Source of the DNA: Caccoplasma sp905210875
Lineage (GTDB): Bacteria > Bacteroidota > Bacteroidia > Bacteroidales > UBA11471
NCBI GenBank assembly: GCA_963931635.1
Contig: OZ007034.1
Coordinates: 930,001 to 994,000, forward strand
Direction of reading: 5' to 3'
DNA length: 64,000 nt
Positions 52,020 through 60,629 of the stretch are shown piece by piece. Within the stretch, counting starts at the first letter, position 1. The number at the start of each line of letters is the position of its first letter. Below the pieces are notes generated by a model. The model was not told the origin of the DNA, ran no database searches, and was given only the letters and a program-made list of their open reading frames with translations. The position numbers were made by a program, and so were the translations under genes.

Positions 52020-52062
52020 ACCTGAACCGCACCGGGGCCTCTACCGCTCGTCCCCGGCGTCA

Positions 52063-52794
52063 ATGAGAGTAAAGATGGATTTTCAAGAAGGAGAGATATT
52101 ATATTTTGACAAGCCGTTGCATTGGACCTCGTTCAAGCTGGTGAAGACCCTGCGCAACGCCATATCACGGGCCCTTGACATCAAAAAGATAAAAGTGGGT
52201 CACGCAGGTACGCTCGACCCGCTGGCCTCGGGCGTGATGATTATATGCACTGGAAAGGCGACCAAGCTCATCGAGAGCTTCCAGTACCAGACCAAGGAGT
52301 ATGTTGCTACCCTGCGGCTCGGTGCCACCACTCCCTCGCACGACCTGGAAACCGAGGTCGACGCCACCTATCCCACCGAACACATCACCCGGGAGTTGGT
52401 CGAGCAGACGTTGACCCGCTTTGTCGGCACCATCAGTCAGGTGCCGCCCGCCTTCTCGGCCTGCAAGGTCGACGGACGTCGCGCCTACAAGATGGCCCGC
52501 AAGGGGCAGGCTGTGGAGTTGAAACCCAAAGAGCTGGTCATCGACGAAATAGAGTTGCTCGACTTCTCGCCCGAGAGTCTGCGCATACGCATCGTGTGCA
52601 GCAAGGGCACCTACATACGGGCGTTGGCCCGCGACCTGGGCGAGGCCCTCGGCAGCGGCGCATACCTCACCGGGCTTGTGCGTACCCGTGTGGGCGATGT
52701 AACGCTCGACCGCTGCCTTTCGGTCGACGACATAGAGCGCATCGTGGCTGAGGGTGTCTCGGCCGGCGATGCCATCGAAAAATTGGAAAATTAA
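52063..52794 (+). CDS. truB: tRNA pseudouridine-55 synthase TruB
   Basis: This 243-residue enzyme makes pseudouridine 55 in the T-loop of tRNA. The catalytic segment HAGTLDPLASGVMIICTGKA holds the aspartate (near residue 50); YVATLRLGATTPSHDLE and the VPPAFSACKVDGRRAYKMAR motif follow, then CSKGTYIRALARDLG near residue 185. The C-terminal half is short, as in the bacterial form without PUA domain. Starts at 52063 or 52075 (MDFQEGE) are both possible. It lies 43 bases after uppP and 15 before queA. Confidence 0.95.
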   Translation: MRVKMDFQEGEILYFDKPLHWTSFKLVKTLRNAISRALDIKKIKVGHAGTLDPLASGVMIICTGKATKLIESFQYQTKEYVATLRLGATTPSHDLETEVDATYPTEHITRELVEQTLTRFVGTISQVPPAFSACKVDGRRAYKMARKGQAVELKPKELVIDEIELLDFSPESLRIRIVCSKGTYIRALARDLGEALGSGAYLTGLVRTRVGDVTLDRCLSVDDIERIVAEGVSAGDAIEKLEN

Positions 52795-52809
52795 AAATCA
52801 GATAAGAGA

Positions 52810-53859
52810 ATGAAGTTATCGCAGTTCAAGTTTAAACTTACCGAAGATCAGATTGCCAAGTATCCGGCCAAGAATCGTGACGAGTCACGCCTTATGGTGG
52901 TTCATCGCAAGACCGGAGCAATAGAGCATTGTATCTTCAAGGAGATTATCAATTACTTCGACGAACACGACCTTTTTGTCTTCAACGACACCCGTGTGTT
53001 CCCGGCCCTGCTCTATGGAAACAAGGAGAAGACCGGTGCCAAAATCGAAGTCTTCCTCCTGCGCGAACTCAACGAAGAACATCGCCTGTGGGACGTTCTC
53101 GTCGACCCTGCCCGCAAGATACGCATCGGTAACAAACTCTATTTTGGCGAAGACGACTCGATGGTGGCCGAGGTCATCGACAACACCACCTCGCGCGGCC
53201 GCACGCTGCGCTTCCTCTTCGACGGTACGCACGAAGAGTTCAAGGAGGCTCTCTACAAACTTGGCGAGCCGCCACTTCCCCGTTACATCAACCGTCCCTC
53301 CGAGCCCGAAGATTTCGAGCGCTACCAGACCATCTTTGCCCGTAACGAAGGGGCCGTGGTTGCCCCCGCAGCCGGTCTTCATTTCAGTCGCGAACTGATG
53401 AAACGCATGGAGATAAAGGGCATCGACTCGGCATTTCTTACCCTCCACTCGGGCCTCGGAAACTTCCGTGAAATCGATGTCGAAGACCTTACCAAGCACA
53501 AGATGGACTCGGAGCAGATGATTGTTACCCCTGAAATGGTGGAGATTGTCAATCACGCCAAGGACGAGGGCCGGCAAGTCTGTGCCATAGGAACCTCGGT
53601 GATGCGTGCCATCGAGAGCACGGTAAGCACCGATGGTCACATGAAGCCTTACGACGGCTGGACCAACAAGTTCATCTTCCCCCCATACGATTTTACCGTG
53701 GCGACAAGTCTCGTCTCCAACTTCCACATGCCCTATTCCACGATGCTCATGATGGTGGCGGCCTTTGGTGGATATGAATTGGTGTTTGAGGCTTATGAGA
53801 CGGCCCTGAAAGAGGGTTATCGTTTCGGCGCGTACGGCGATGCCATGCTCATACTTTGA
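52810..53859 (+). CDS. queA: S-adenosylmethionine:tRNA ribosyltransferase-isomerase QueA
   Basis: This 349-residue enzyme transfers and isomerises the ribosyl part of SAM onto 7-aminomethyl-7-deazaguanine in tRNA to form epoxyqueuosine. Family segments include the RDESRLMVVHRKTGAIEH N-terminus, FNDTRVFPALLYG, the APAAGLHFSRELM and SAFLTLHSGLGNFREI region near residues 190-220, and late SNFHMPYSTMLMMVAAFGG. It belongs to the ftsX-folK unit. An in-frame stop is followed 4 bases later by the folK start. Confidence 0.96.
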   Translation: MKLSQFKFKLTEDQIAKYPAKNRDESRLMVVHRKTGAIEHCIFKEIINYFDEHDLFVFNDTRVFPALLYGNKEKTGAKIEVFLLRELNEEHRLWDVLVDPARKIRIGNKLYFGEDDSMVAEVIDNTTSRGRTLRFLFDGTHEEFKEALYKLGEPPLPRYINRPSEPEDFERYQTIFARNEGAVVAPAAGLHFSRELMKRMEIKGIDSAFLTLHSGLGNFREIDVEDLTKHKMDSEQMIVTPEMVEIVNHAKDEGRQVCAIGTSVMRAIESTVSTDGHMKPYDGWTNKFIFPPYDFTVATSLVSNFHMPYSTMLMMVAAFGGYELVFEAYETALKEGYRFGAYGDAMLIL

Positions 53860-53863
53860 CGTC

Positions 53864-54325
53864 ATGGCTACCGTCTATCTCTCGCTCGGTTCCAATCTCG
53901 GCGACCGCTTCCGATATATACAGGAGGCGGTCGCCGCCCTTTCCCGTAGGGCCGGTGCTATTACGGCTCTTTCGTCGCTTTACGAGACCGAGCCTTGGGG
54001 CTTCTCCTCGCCGCACCCCTTTCTCAATGTGGCGCTGGCGCTTGAAACCTCGCTCTCGGCCGAGGCCCTGCTTGCCGTTGCACAGCGCATCGAGTGCGAC
54101 CTGGGGCGTACCAGCAAGAGTGTCGACGGCCGGTATGCCGACCGCACCATCGACATCGACCTGCTCTTTGTGGGCGATACCGTGGTCGACACTCCTTCTC
54201 TCACGTTGCCTCACCCGCGCCTCCACCTGCGAAGGTTTGTGCTCGAACCTCTTTGCGAGATTGCGCCCGACCTGCAGCACCCCTTGTTGCAGAAGAGTGT
54301 GTCGCAGTTGCTCGCCGGGCTCTGA
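53864..54325 (+). CDS. folK: 2-amino-4-hydroxy-6-hydroxymethyldihydropteridine pyrophosphokinase FolK
   Basis: This 153-residue folate-pathway enzyme transfers pyrophosphate from ATP to the pterin. Markers are the N-terminus VYLSLGSNLGDR, SSLYETEPWGF near residue 38, FLNVALALET, and the key metal and catalytic segment RYADRTIDIDLLFVGD near residue 88, followed by LPHPRLHLRRFVLEPL. The ATG at 53864 is correct; the frame from 53840 overlaps queA and adds no family residues. It ends the six-gene unit before a bidirectional terminator. Confidence 0.94.
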   Translation: MATVYLSLGSNLGDRFRYIQEAVAALSRRAGAITALSSLYETEPWGFSSPHPFLNVALALETSLSAEALLAVAQRIECDLGRTSKSVDGRYADRTIDIDLLFVGDTVVDTPSLTLPHPRLHLRRFVLEPLCEIAPDLQHPLLQKSVSQLLAGL

Positions 54326-54412
54326 CCCCCCTGCGTTTTATTCCTACCGGGAACAGGTCGGCCTCATGCCGGCTATCCCGGCCATTTTCTGTGGAGAGGG
54401 TGGAGTAGAAAC

Positions 54413-54450
54413 AAAAAACACCTGCCGCTTTTGCAGCAGGTGTTTTTTTA
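54413..54450. terminator. Bidirectional terminator between folK and miaB
   Basis: CACCTGC pairs with GCAGGTG around an inner 2-bp stem, flanked by AAAAAA and TTTTTTT, so it can act on both strands. Confidence 0.88.
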
Positions 54451-54471
54451 TGCTTTTGCAGATTGCATGGT

Positions 54472-55803
54472 TCAGGCCACCACTTCGCCCAGCAAGGTAG
54501 CCGATGAGGCGTCGGTGATGCGTACTGAAACGAAGTCGCCCGCCTTGACACCCTCGATACGGGGGAAGACCACCATCTTGTTCTGCTGGGTGCGACCGCA
54601 CAACTGTTCACGGGAGCGGCGGGAGAAGCCCTCGACAAGCACCTCGAAGGTGTGTCCTATGTCGCGGCGGTTGCTGGCGAGGGAGAGTTCGTTTTGCAGG
54701 TCGATCATGCGTTGCAGACGCTCTATCTTTACCTCTTCGGGCACATCATCGGGCAGGTTGCGGGCGGCGTAGGTGCCGGGGCGTTCGGAGTACTTGAAGA
54801 GGAACGAGCTGTCGAATCCCACCTCCTGCATGAGCGAGAGGGTGTCGGCAAACTCCGCTTCGCTCTCGGAGTGGAAGCCGGCAAAGAGGTCGCTCGAAAT
54901 GCCGCAGTCGGGCAGTATGCGGCGTATGGCGGCGATGCGGTCGAGGTACCATTCGCGTGTGTATTTACGGTTCATCAGGGCGAGAATGCGGTTGTTGCCC
55001 GACTGTACCGGCAGGTGTATGTGGTGGCACAGGTTGGGGTAGCGGGCAATGGTGTGCAGGGTCTCGTCGCTCATGTCCTTGGGGTGCGAGGTGGTGAAGC
55101 GTATGCGCATGTCGGGTGCCGCTTCGGCCACGATGGCAAGCAGGGCGGGAAAGTCGATAAGGCGGCCGTCGGTCCCGGTATATCGGTAGGAGTTGACATT
55201 CTGCCCCAGCAGGGTAGCCTCTTTGAATCCCTGGTGGCGCAGTTCCTGCAACTCCTGCAAGATGCTCTCGGGTTCGCGGCTGCGTTCCCGGCCGCGGGTA
55301 TAGGGTACGATGCAGTAGGAGCAGAAGTTGTTGCACCCTCGCATGATGGAGATGAAGCCCGATATGTGGTTTCCGCCGATGCGGGAAGGAATCACCTGTT
55401 TGTAGGTCTCGGTGGTCGACAGCTCCACGTTGATGGCCTTTTCGCCGTTCTCGACCGCGGCCACGAGATGCGGCAGGTCGAGATAGGCATCGGGTCCCGC
55501 CACGAGGTCGGCGTGGTGTTCGCTCAGGAGCGACTCTTTCACCCGCTCGGCCATACAGCCGAGCACACCCACGATGAGGTGCTTGTTTTTACGGCGTAAC
55601 GAATTGAAGTATTGCAGGCGGGCGATGACCTTCTGTTCGGCATTGTCGCGTATGGAGCAGGTGTTTACAAAAATGGCATCAGCCTCTTCGATATTGTCGC
55701 ACGGGATATAGTCGGCCATTTTCATGATAGAGGCCACCACTTCGCTGTCGGCCATGTTCATCTGGCAACCGTATGTCTCGATAAAGAGTTTCTTTTCGTT
55801 CAT
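54472..55803 (-). CDS. miaB: tRNA-2-methylthio-N6-dimethylallyladenosine synthase MiaB
   Basis: This 443-residue radical SAM methylthiotransferase converts i6A37 to ms2i6A37 in tRNA. It has the N-terminal UPF0004 domain with cysteines in ETYGCQMNMADSE, VNTCSIRDNAEQK and GVLGCMAER. The radical SAM motif is GCNNFCSYCIVPYTRGRE (C-x3-C-x2-C) near residue 155, and a C-terminal TRAM domain (FEVLVEGFSRRSREQLCGRT) ends the protein. RGREKS-type wording and length agree with MiaB rather than RimO or MtaB. It is monocistronic on the minus strand. Confidence 0.95.
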   Translation of the reverse strand: MNEKKLFIETYGCQMNMADSEVVASIMKMADYIPCDNIEEADAIFVNTCSIRDNAEQKVIARLQYFNSLRRKNKHLIVGVLGCMAERVKESLLSEHHADLVAGPDAYLDLPHLVAAVENGEKAINVELSTTETYKQVIPSRIGGNHISGFISIMRGCNNFCSYCIVPYTRGRERSREPESILQELQELRHQGFKEATLLGQNVNSYRYTGTDGRLIDFPALLAIVAEAAPDMRIRFTTSHPKDMSDETLHTIARYPNLCHHIHLPVQSGNNRILALMNRKYTREWYLDRIAAIRRILPDCGISSDLFAGFHSESEAEFADTLSLMQEVGFDSSFLFKYSERPGTYAARNLPDDVPEEVKIERLQRMIDLQNELSLASNRRDIGHTFEVLVEGFSRRSREQLCGRTQQNKMVVFPRIEGVKAGDFVSVRITDASSATLLGEVVA

Positions 55804-55926
55804 GAGAGGGGGTATATTCGGTGTAAAGATTAGAAAACTTTGTGAGTATATATAGTATATTTGTTCGTTTTATCTTATTATTTAATTTATTTATGATGTA
55901 TTTTTAAATAAAAATGTGCCAAAAAA

Positions 55927-55956
55927 TTTGGATATGAAATAAATTTATTATCTTTG
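55927..55956 (+). promoter_or_regulatory. Promoter upstream of a terminator-like hairpin
   Basis: TTTG at 55927-55930 and TATCTTTG at 55949-55956 are 18 bases apart. The transcript starting here would meet the hairpin at 56007 before any start codon. Confidence 0.6.
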
Positions 55957-55962
55957 CCATAA

Positions 55963-56040
55963 CTTCATATGAAATTTTTTCATAGTTAAGGTTTAGGTTA
56001 AATTCGTTTAGGGTGGTTGTGAAACCGCCCTAAATTTTTT
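55963..56040 (+). ncRNA. Candidate small RNA or attenuator leader
   Basis: The stretch lies between a good promoter and an intrinsic terminator and has no credible reading frame. The terminator has a 12-bp stem (56007-56018 with 56023-56034, one wobble pair), a GTGA tetraloop of GNRA type and TTTTTT. It could be a free small RNA of about 78 bases or an attenuator for the gene at 56109. I do not match it to a named family. Confidence 0.45.
56007..56040 (+). terminator. Terminator-like hairpin in the leader
   Basis: A 12-bp stem with GTGA loop and six T residues, 69 bases before the ATG at 56109. Confidence 0.75.
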
Positions 56041-56108
56041 GGTGGCGTCGGAATTTTGTTTTTCAACGGACAATATGTATTTTTACACGGACAAAAGTAC
56101 AAAAAGCG

Positions 56109-56648
56109 ATGGACAATCTATGGGTTGACCTAATACTTATTTTCGGATACATTGGCTATTTGCTGGTGAGAAGAGCCCGCAAACAGCGCAATAATGCGCA
56201 AGAGTACGATGGCGAAGAGGTCCGTCGCGAGCACGATGAGTCGCCCCGGAGCCTCGATGAAGTGTGGCAGCAACTGGCCGGGGTTACCCCGCCACCGATG
56301 CCGAAGAAGCAGGCGTTGCCCCGGGAACATCGTCGGACCATAACGATGAAGCCGGCAATCGGCAAGTCGGCCGGGCATACTCCCTTTTTGTCGGGCGAAT
56401 TGGCCGGTGCCATGGCACCGGCAGCCCAGGCCCGCGAATCTTTCCACCGCAAGGTCGAGGGTGCGATGCCCGAGACTGTTGCCCTTCAAGAGGAGCGTGC
56501 GGCGACAGCCGGCTCACCGACGGAACGGAAACAGCCTGCCGATGTCGAAACCGAGCTTTTGAATGAGGAGAACCCTGCACCTTTTACAACGCCTGAGGAG
56601 TGGCGACGTGCTTTTATCGCCTCGGAAATATGGAACAGGAAATACTGA
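56109..56648 (+). CDS. Small single-pass membrane protein with conserved C-terminus
   Basis: This 179-residue protein has one N-terminal membrane helix (LWVDLILIFGYIGYLLV) followed by a basic, then acidic, low-complexity region. It ends with the motif TPEEWRRAFIASEIWNRKY, which looks like the part under constraint. No signal cleavage or known domain is visible. It is 18 bases upstream of the acetyl-CoA hydrolase gene and probably cotranscribed with it. A role in membrane attachment is a guess. Confidence 0.65.
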   Translation: MDNLWVDLILIFGYIGYLLVRRARKQRNNAQEYDGEEVRREHDESPRSLDEVWQQLAGVTPPPMPKKQALPREHRRTITMKPAIGKSAGHTPFLSGELAGAMAPAAQARESFHRKVEGAMPETVALQEERAATAGSPTERKQPADVETELLNEENPAPFTTPEEWRRAFIASEIWNRKY

Positions 56649-56666
56649 AATAAAAAAAACGAATAT

Positions 56667-58160
56667 ATGAGTTTCAAAGTAATTACGGCCGATGAGGCTG
56701 CCTTGTATGTAGAGAATGATGATAACGTGGGATTCGGAGGTTTTACGGCGGCCGGAACTCCCAAAGTGGTGCCCGAAGCCATAGCCCGCAGGGCCGAGGC
56801 CGAACATGCTGCCGGTCGACCCTTTCGCATTGGTGTTTTCACCGGAGCATCGACCAGTGACCATATCGATGGAGCCCTTTCCCGGGCCAAGGCCATAAAA
56901 TTCCGCACGCCCTATCAGTCGTGTCCCGATTCGAGAGCTGCCATCAATGCCGGAGAGATATCTTATTGCGACGTGCATCTCTCTGAACTGGCGCAGATGT
57001 TGCGTTACGGTTTTCTCGGCAAATTGCGGGTGGCCATTATCGAAGCTTCGTCGGTAACCGACGATGGGAAAATCTACCTCGGCCCCGGCGTGGGTATAGC
57101 GCCTACCGTGTGCCAGTTGGCCGACAAGATAATCATTGAACTCAATGCGCACAACCCCAAAGAGCTGGCCGGATTTCACGACATCTACCAGCCGGCCGAT
57201 CCTCCCTATCGGCGCGAAATTCCTGTTTACCGTCCCTCCGACCGTGTGGGTACCCCCTACATACAGGTCGACCCGGCCAAGATTGTGGGTATCGTCGAGA
57301 CCAACATTCCCGATGGCGTGAAGGAGTTTGCCCCCAGCGACGAGGTAACCATGAGTATCGGACGCAACGTGAGCGACTTCCTGGCTGCCCAGCTCAAAGC
57401 CGGCCTTATCCCTCAGGAGTTTCTTCCCTTGCAGTCGGGCGTGGGCAACATTGCCAATGCCGTGCTGGGATTCCTCGGCAAGAATCCGAATATTCCCCCC
57501 TTCCAGATGTACACCGAGGTGATACAAGACTCGGTCATCGGTCTTCTGCGCGAAGGTCGTTGCACCTTTGCCAGCAGTTGCTCGCTCACGGTCAGCGACA
57601 AGGTGATGCAGGAGGTGTATAACGACCTTGACTTTTTCCGCGACAAGATTGTGCTGCGTCCCGGAGAGATAAGCAACAACCCCGAGCTGGTGCGCCGTCT
57701 GGGGCTGATTACCATCAACACGGCCCTCGAAGCCGATATCTTCGGCAATGTGAACAGTACCCACGTTACCGGAACGAAGATGATGAACGGTATCGGCGGT
57801 TCGGCCGACTTCACCCGAAACGCCTACATCTCGATATTTACCTGCCCCTCCGTGGCCAAAGGTGGAAAGATAAGCGCCATCGTACCCATGGTATCGCACC
57901 TCGACCACAGCGAACACTCGGTCAACGTTATTGTTACGGAATATGGCGTGGCCGACCTGCGGGGCAAAAATCCGCACGAGCGGGCCGAGCTCATCATCGA
58001 AAACTGTGCCCACCCCATGTACCGTCCTCTCCTGCGCGAATACCTCGCTCTCGGCAAGAAGGGCCACACGCCCCACTGCCTGAGTGCGGCCTATGCCTTC
58101 CACGAAGAGTTCTTGCGGTCGGGCGATATGGCGCAGACTTCGTTTGCCGCTTATAAATAA
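56667..58160 (+). CDS. Acetyl-CoA hydrolase/transferase family protein (succinate CoA-transferase-like)
   Basis: This 497-residue enzyme belongs to the CoA-transferase family I group with acetyl-CoA hydrolase and succinyl-CoA:acetate transferase. It has VGFGGFTAAGTPKVVPEAI near the start, the FTGASTSDHIDGALSRA loop, and GIVETNIPDGVKEFAPSDEV. The GVGNIANAVLGFLGKNPNI segment precedes the conserved catalytic glutamate in MYTEVIQDSVIGLL near residue 280. It also has GGSADFTRNAYISIF. In Bacteroidetes such enzymes move CoA between acetate, succinate or propionate during fermentation. The exact acceptor cannot be read from sequence. Confidence 0.88.
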   Translation: MSFKVITADEAALYVENDDNVGFGGFTAAGTPKVVPEAIARRAEAEHAAGRPFRIGVFTGASTSDHIDGALSRAKAIKFRTPYQSCPDSRAAINAGEISYCDVHLSELAQMLRYGFLGKLRVAIIEASSVTDDGKIYLGPGVGIAPTVCQLADKIIIELNAHNPKELAGFHDIYQPADPPYRREIPVYRPSDRVGTPYIQVDPAKIVGIVETNIPDGVKEFAPSDEVTMSIGRNVSDFLAAQLKAGLIPQEFLPLQSGVGNIANAVLGFLGKNPNIPPFQMYTEVIQDSVIGLLREGRCTFASSCSLTVSDKVMQEVYNDLDFFRDKIVLRPGEISNNPELVRRLGLITINTALEADIFGNVNSTHVTGTKMMNGIGGSADFTRNAYISIFTCPSVAKGGKISAIVPMVSHLDHSEHSVNVIVTEYGVADLRGKNPHERAELIIENCAHPMYRPLLREYLALGKKGHTPHCLSAAYAFHEEFLRSGDMAQTSFAAYK

Positions 58161-58173
58161 TATTTCCGGGCCG

Positions 58174-58890
58174 ATGGAAGAATGGTTGTCGCGCACCTTT
58201 CTCCTGGTGGGAGAGGAGGCGCTTGCCCGCCTGCAACAGTCACACGTGCTGGTCGTGGGCGTAGGAGGTGTAGGGGCTTATGCCGCCGAGATGATAGTGC
58301 GTGCCGGCGTGGGCCGTATCACCCTGCTCGATGCCGATGAGGTGGAGGCTTCCAACCTCAACCGGCAGTTGGTGGCGCTCTGCTCGACGCTGGGCCGGCC
58401 CAAGGTCGATGTCCTGCGACAGCGCTTGCTCGACATCAATCCCCACCTGCACATAGAGGCTTGCGCCCGTTATCTCGAAGCCGGCGACGTGGAGACCCTC
58501 CTCGACGGAGGCTTCGATTTTGTCGTCGACGCCATCGATACGCTTGCCCCTAAGGTGGCTCTGCTGGCAGCCTGTGTGCGCCGGCAGGTGCCCGTGATTT
58601 CGTCGATGGGGGCCGGCGCACGTCTCGACCCGGCCGCCGTGGCCTATGCCGACATTTCAAAGACCAGCCGTTGCGGGTTGGCGCGTGAGGTGCGCCGGCG
58701 GTTGCGTGCCGCGGGCATCGAACGCGGCGTAGCGGTTGTCTACTCTACCGAGGAACCCGTAGCCTCGGCCATACGCACGGTCGAGGGTGAACGCAACAAG
58801 CGCTCCGTAACCGGGACGGTGTCGTACCTGCCCGCCCTGTTTGGCTGCTACCTGGCCGCCCATGTGATACGCCAATTATCGGAAGCATGA
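58174..58890 (+). CDS. tcdA: tRNA threonylcarbamoyladenosine dehydratase TcdA
   Basis: This 238-residue ThiF/E1-like enzyme uses ATP to convert t6A37 of tRNA to its cyclic form. It begins EEWLSRTFLLVGEEALARL and has the nucleotide-binding loop VLVVGVGGVGAYAAEMIVRA near residue 25, followed by ITLLDADEVEASNLNRQLVA, then FDFVVDAIDTLAPKVALL. The cysteine in TSRCGLAREVRRRL and the loop SMGAGARLDP agree with TcdA (CsdL) rather than ThiF or MoeB. The ATG at 58174 was chosen; the frame from 58084 reads inside the previous gene. It overlaps lolD by 4 bases (ATGA). Confidence 0.93.
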   Translation: MEEWLSRTFLLVGEEALARLQQSHVLVVGVGGVGAYAAEMIVRAGVGRITLLDADEVEASNLNRQLVALCSTLGRPKVDVLRQRLLDINPHLHIEACARYLEAGDVETLLDGGFDFVVDAIDTLAPKVALLAACVRRQVPVISSMGAGARLDPAAVAYADISKTSRCGLAREVRRRLRAAGIERGVAVVYSTEEPVASAIRTVEGERNKRSVTGTVSYLPALFGCYLAAHVIRQLSEA

Positions 58891-59564
58891 TAGAGATACA
58901 GAACATACACAAAAGTTTCGGCCGGCTCGAAGTGCTGAAAGGCATCGATGCCCGCATCGAGAAGGGAGAGATTGTCGCCATCGTGGGTGCCAGCGGCGCC
59001 GGCAAGACCACCCTCCTGCAAATCGTGGGTACGCTCGAAAAACCCGATGCCGGACAAGTTCTCTTCGACGGCGCGTCGGCTTTTGACTTGCGTGAGAAAG
59101 AGCTCTCGGCCTTCCGCAACCGTCATATCGGCTTTATTTTCCAGTTTCACCAGCTCCTGCCCGAATTTACCGCCCTCGAAAACGTCATGCTGCCGGCACT
59201 CATTGCCCGCACCGGCCGTTCCGAAGCCCACCGCCGGGCGGCCGAGCTGCTCGATTATCTGGGCCTCTCCGACCGGGCCTCTCACAAGCCGGCCCAGCTC
59301 TCCGGTGGAGAGAAGCAGCGTGTGGCCGTGGCCCGCGCCCTGATAAACCGTCCCGACGTTGTCCTGGCCGACGAGCCTTCGGGCAGCCTCGACTCGCAGA
59401 ACAAGACCGAGTTGCACAACCTCTTCTTCGACCTGCGCAGGGAGTTTGGCCACACGTTTCTCATCGTTACCCACGACGAGACATTGGCTCGCCTCTCCGA
59501 CCGCATGATTGAGTTGCGCGACGGTCGGGTCGTGTCGCAAACCCCCAACACCCCCCGGTCATGA
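58887..59564 (+). CDS. lolD: ABC transporter ATP-binding protein, LolD type
   Basis: This 225-residue ATPase has Walker A GASGAGKTT near residue 35, the Q-loop FIFQFHQLLPEFTALENV, the signature LSGGEKQRVAVARAL near residue 140, Walker B VVLADEPSGSLD and the switch histidine in IVTHDETLA. The HQLLPEFTALENVMLP wording is typical of LolD, which powers release of lipoproteins from the inner membrane with LolC/E-type permeases. The permease genes are not adjacent. It overlaps both tcdA and the following lipoprotein gene by 4 bases, so the three are coupled. Another MacB/FtsE-like role cannot be excluded. Confidence 0.88.
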   Translation: MIEIQNIHKSFGRLEVLKGIDARIEKGEIVAIVGASGAGKTTLLQIVGTLEKPDAGQVLFDGASAFDLREKELSAFRNRHIGFIFQFHQLLPEFTALENVMLPALIARTGRSEAHRRAAELLDYLGLSDRASHKPAQLSGGEKQRVAVARALINRPDVVLADEPSGSLDSQNKTELHNLFFDLRREFGHTFLIVTHDETLARLSDRMIELRDGRVVSQTPNTPRS

Positions 59565-60208
59565 AACGGCTCATTCTCCTGCCCGTCGGCCTGATGCTGC
59601 TTTTTCTCTCGGCAGTAGCCTGTTCCGAAGACGACGAAACGCTGAATCTCACCGCGTTTCGCTACGACCTGGTTACCTGCCGGCACGACGACGGTGCCTT
59701 GATATTCCTGCGCGACGACACCGTGCTGCTCTATCCCCGTCAGACACTCTCGTCCTACCTGATGCCCGTCGACAGTCGCGCGCTGATAGGCTATTCGCCT
59801 GTGGGCGAGATGGTCGACCATAGTCTAGATATTGATTTGCAGACCTCCATCGTTCCTGTGGCAGGCGGCGATATCGAGGGCCTCCCTTCCGAAGTCGCAG
59901 ATTCTTTGGCCGATGACCCTCTCTACCTCACCTCGGTGTGGTGCAGCGGCGGCTATGTCAACCTGCGCTACAAAATCGAATATCACGACCGCTCGCACGC
60001 CCTGACGATGATTACCGTCGTGCCCTCGTCGGGCACCGACACGCTCGACGTGCAGCTCCGCCACGACATCCGGGGCGACGCCCCCGGATACGATGTCTCG
60101 GGCTATGCCTCATATCGGCTTCCCCGACCCCTCCCGCCGGTGGTGAGGGTACGTGTCAACACCTCCAACCTGGGAGGCATTCGCCACTTTGTATCGACCA
60201 TCAAATAA
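59561..60208 (+). CDS. NigD-like lipoprotein
   Basis: This 215-residue protein has a lipoprotein signal (MKRLILLPVGLMLLFLSAVAC, Cys at residue 21) followed by SEDDE. The N-terminal OB-like part (FRYDLVTCRHDDGALIFLRD) and the beta-sandwich C-terminal part (SVWCSGGYVNLRYKIEYHD to HDIRGDAPGYDVSGYASYRL) fit the NigD-like family, exported proteins of unknown function in Bacteroidetes. It overlaps lolD by 4 bases, fitting a lipoprotein gene next to a lipoprotein export ATPase, though this may be coincidence. Confidence 0.75.
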   Translation: MKRLILLPVGLMLLFLSAVACSEDDETLNLTAFRYDLVTCRHDDGALIFLRDDTVLLYPRQTLSSYLMPVDSRALIGYSPVGEMVDHSLDIDLQTSIVPVAGGDIEGLPSEVADSLADDPLYLTSVWCSGGYVNLRYKIEYHDRSHALTMITVVPSSGTDTLDVQLRHDIRGDAPGYDVSGYASYRLPRPLPPVVRVRVNTSNLGGIRHFVSTIK

Positions 60209-60225
60209 TCATGTTATATTACCCC

Positions 60226-60519
60226 ATGGAAAAGAAAGAATTACAGATAGAACTTACCCCCGAAGTCGCCGAAGGCACCTATGCCAATCTGGCGGTTATC
60301 AGCCACTCCTCGTCGGAGTTTGTCGCCGACTTCATACGCATACTGCCCGGAATGCCCAAGGCTCAGGTCAAGTCGCGCATCGTGCTCACTCCCGAACACG
60401 CCAAACGTCTGCTCTTCGCCCTCGAAGACAATATCGTGAAATACGAAAAGCAGTTTGGCAAAATCAACGTCGAGACCCCTCCCGCCACACCCTTTATCGT
60501 ACCTGGTGGCGAAGCCTGA
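60226..60519 (+). CDS. DUF3467 family protein
   Basis: This 97-residue protein begins KKELQIELTPEVAEGTYANL and continues with AVISHSSSEFVADFIRILPG and RIVLTPEHAKRLLFALEDNI, a pattern I recognise as DUF3467. The family is small, soluble and of unknown function. The ATG at 60226 follows the usual family start; an in-frame ATG at 60211 would add five residues. It follows the NigD-like gene by 17 bases and precedes the cysS promoter. Confidence 0.88.
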   Translation: MEKKELQIELTPEVAEGTYANLAVISHSSSEFVADFIRILPGMPKAQVKSRIVLTPEHAKRLLFALEDNIVKYEKQFGKINVETPPATPFIVPGGEA

Positions 60520-60578
60520 CGGCCCCGGCCCGTACAGCTGGTGGCCGGCGGGTCGCTGAATCTTTTTTAGCCCCGCTG

Positions 60579-60609
60579 TTTGAATCTTTATCGGGAATGA
60601 CTACATTTG
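60579..60609 (+). promoter_or_regulatory. Promoter for cysS (-33 TTTG, -7 TACATTTG)
   Basis: TTTG at 60579-60582 and TACATTTG at 60602-60609 are 19 bases apart, an ideal Bacteroidetes promoter. The ATG follows 20 bases later. Confidence 0.75.
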
Positions 60610-60629
60610 TATTTTAAACCCTTAGAACA

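Larger units (their letters stand above)
55804..56108. other. AT-rich interval between miaB and the small membrane gene
   Basis: No gene is visible. It contains two plus-strand -7 elements (TATATTTG at 55856-55863 and TATCTTTG at 55949-55956) and an intrinsic terminator-like hairpin (56007-56040). Confidence 0.6.
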
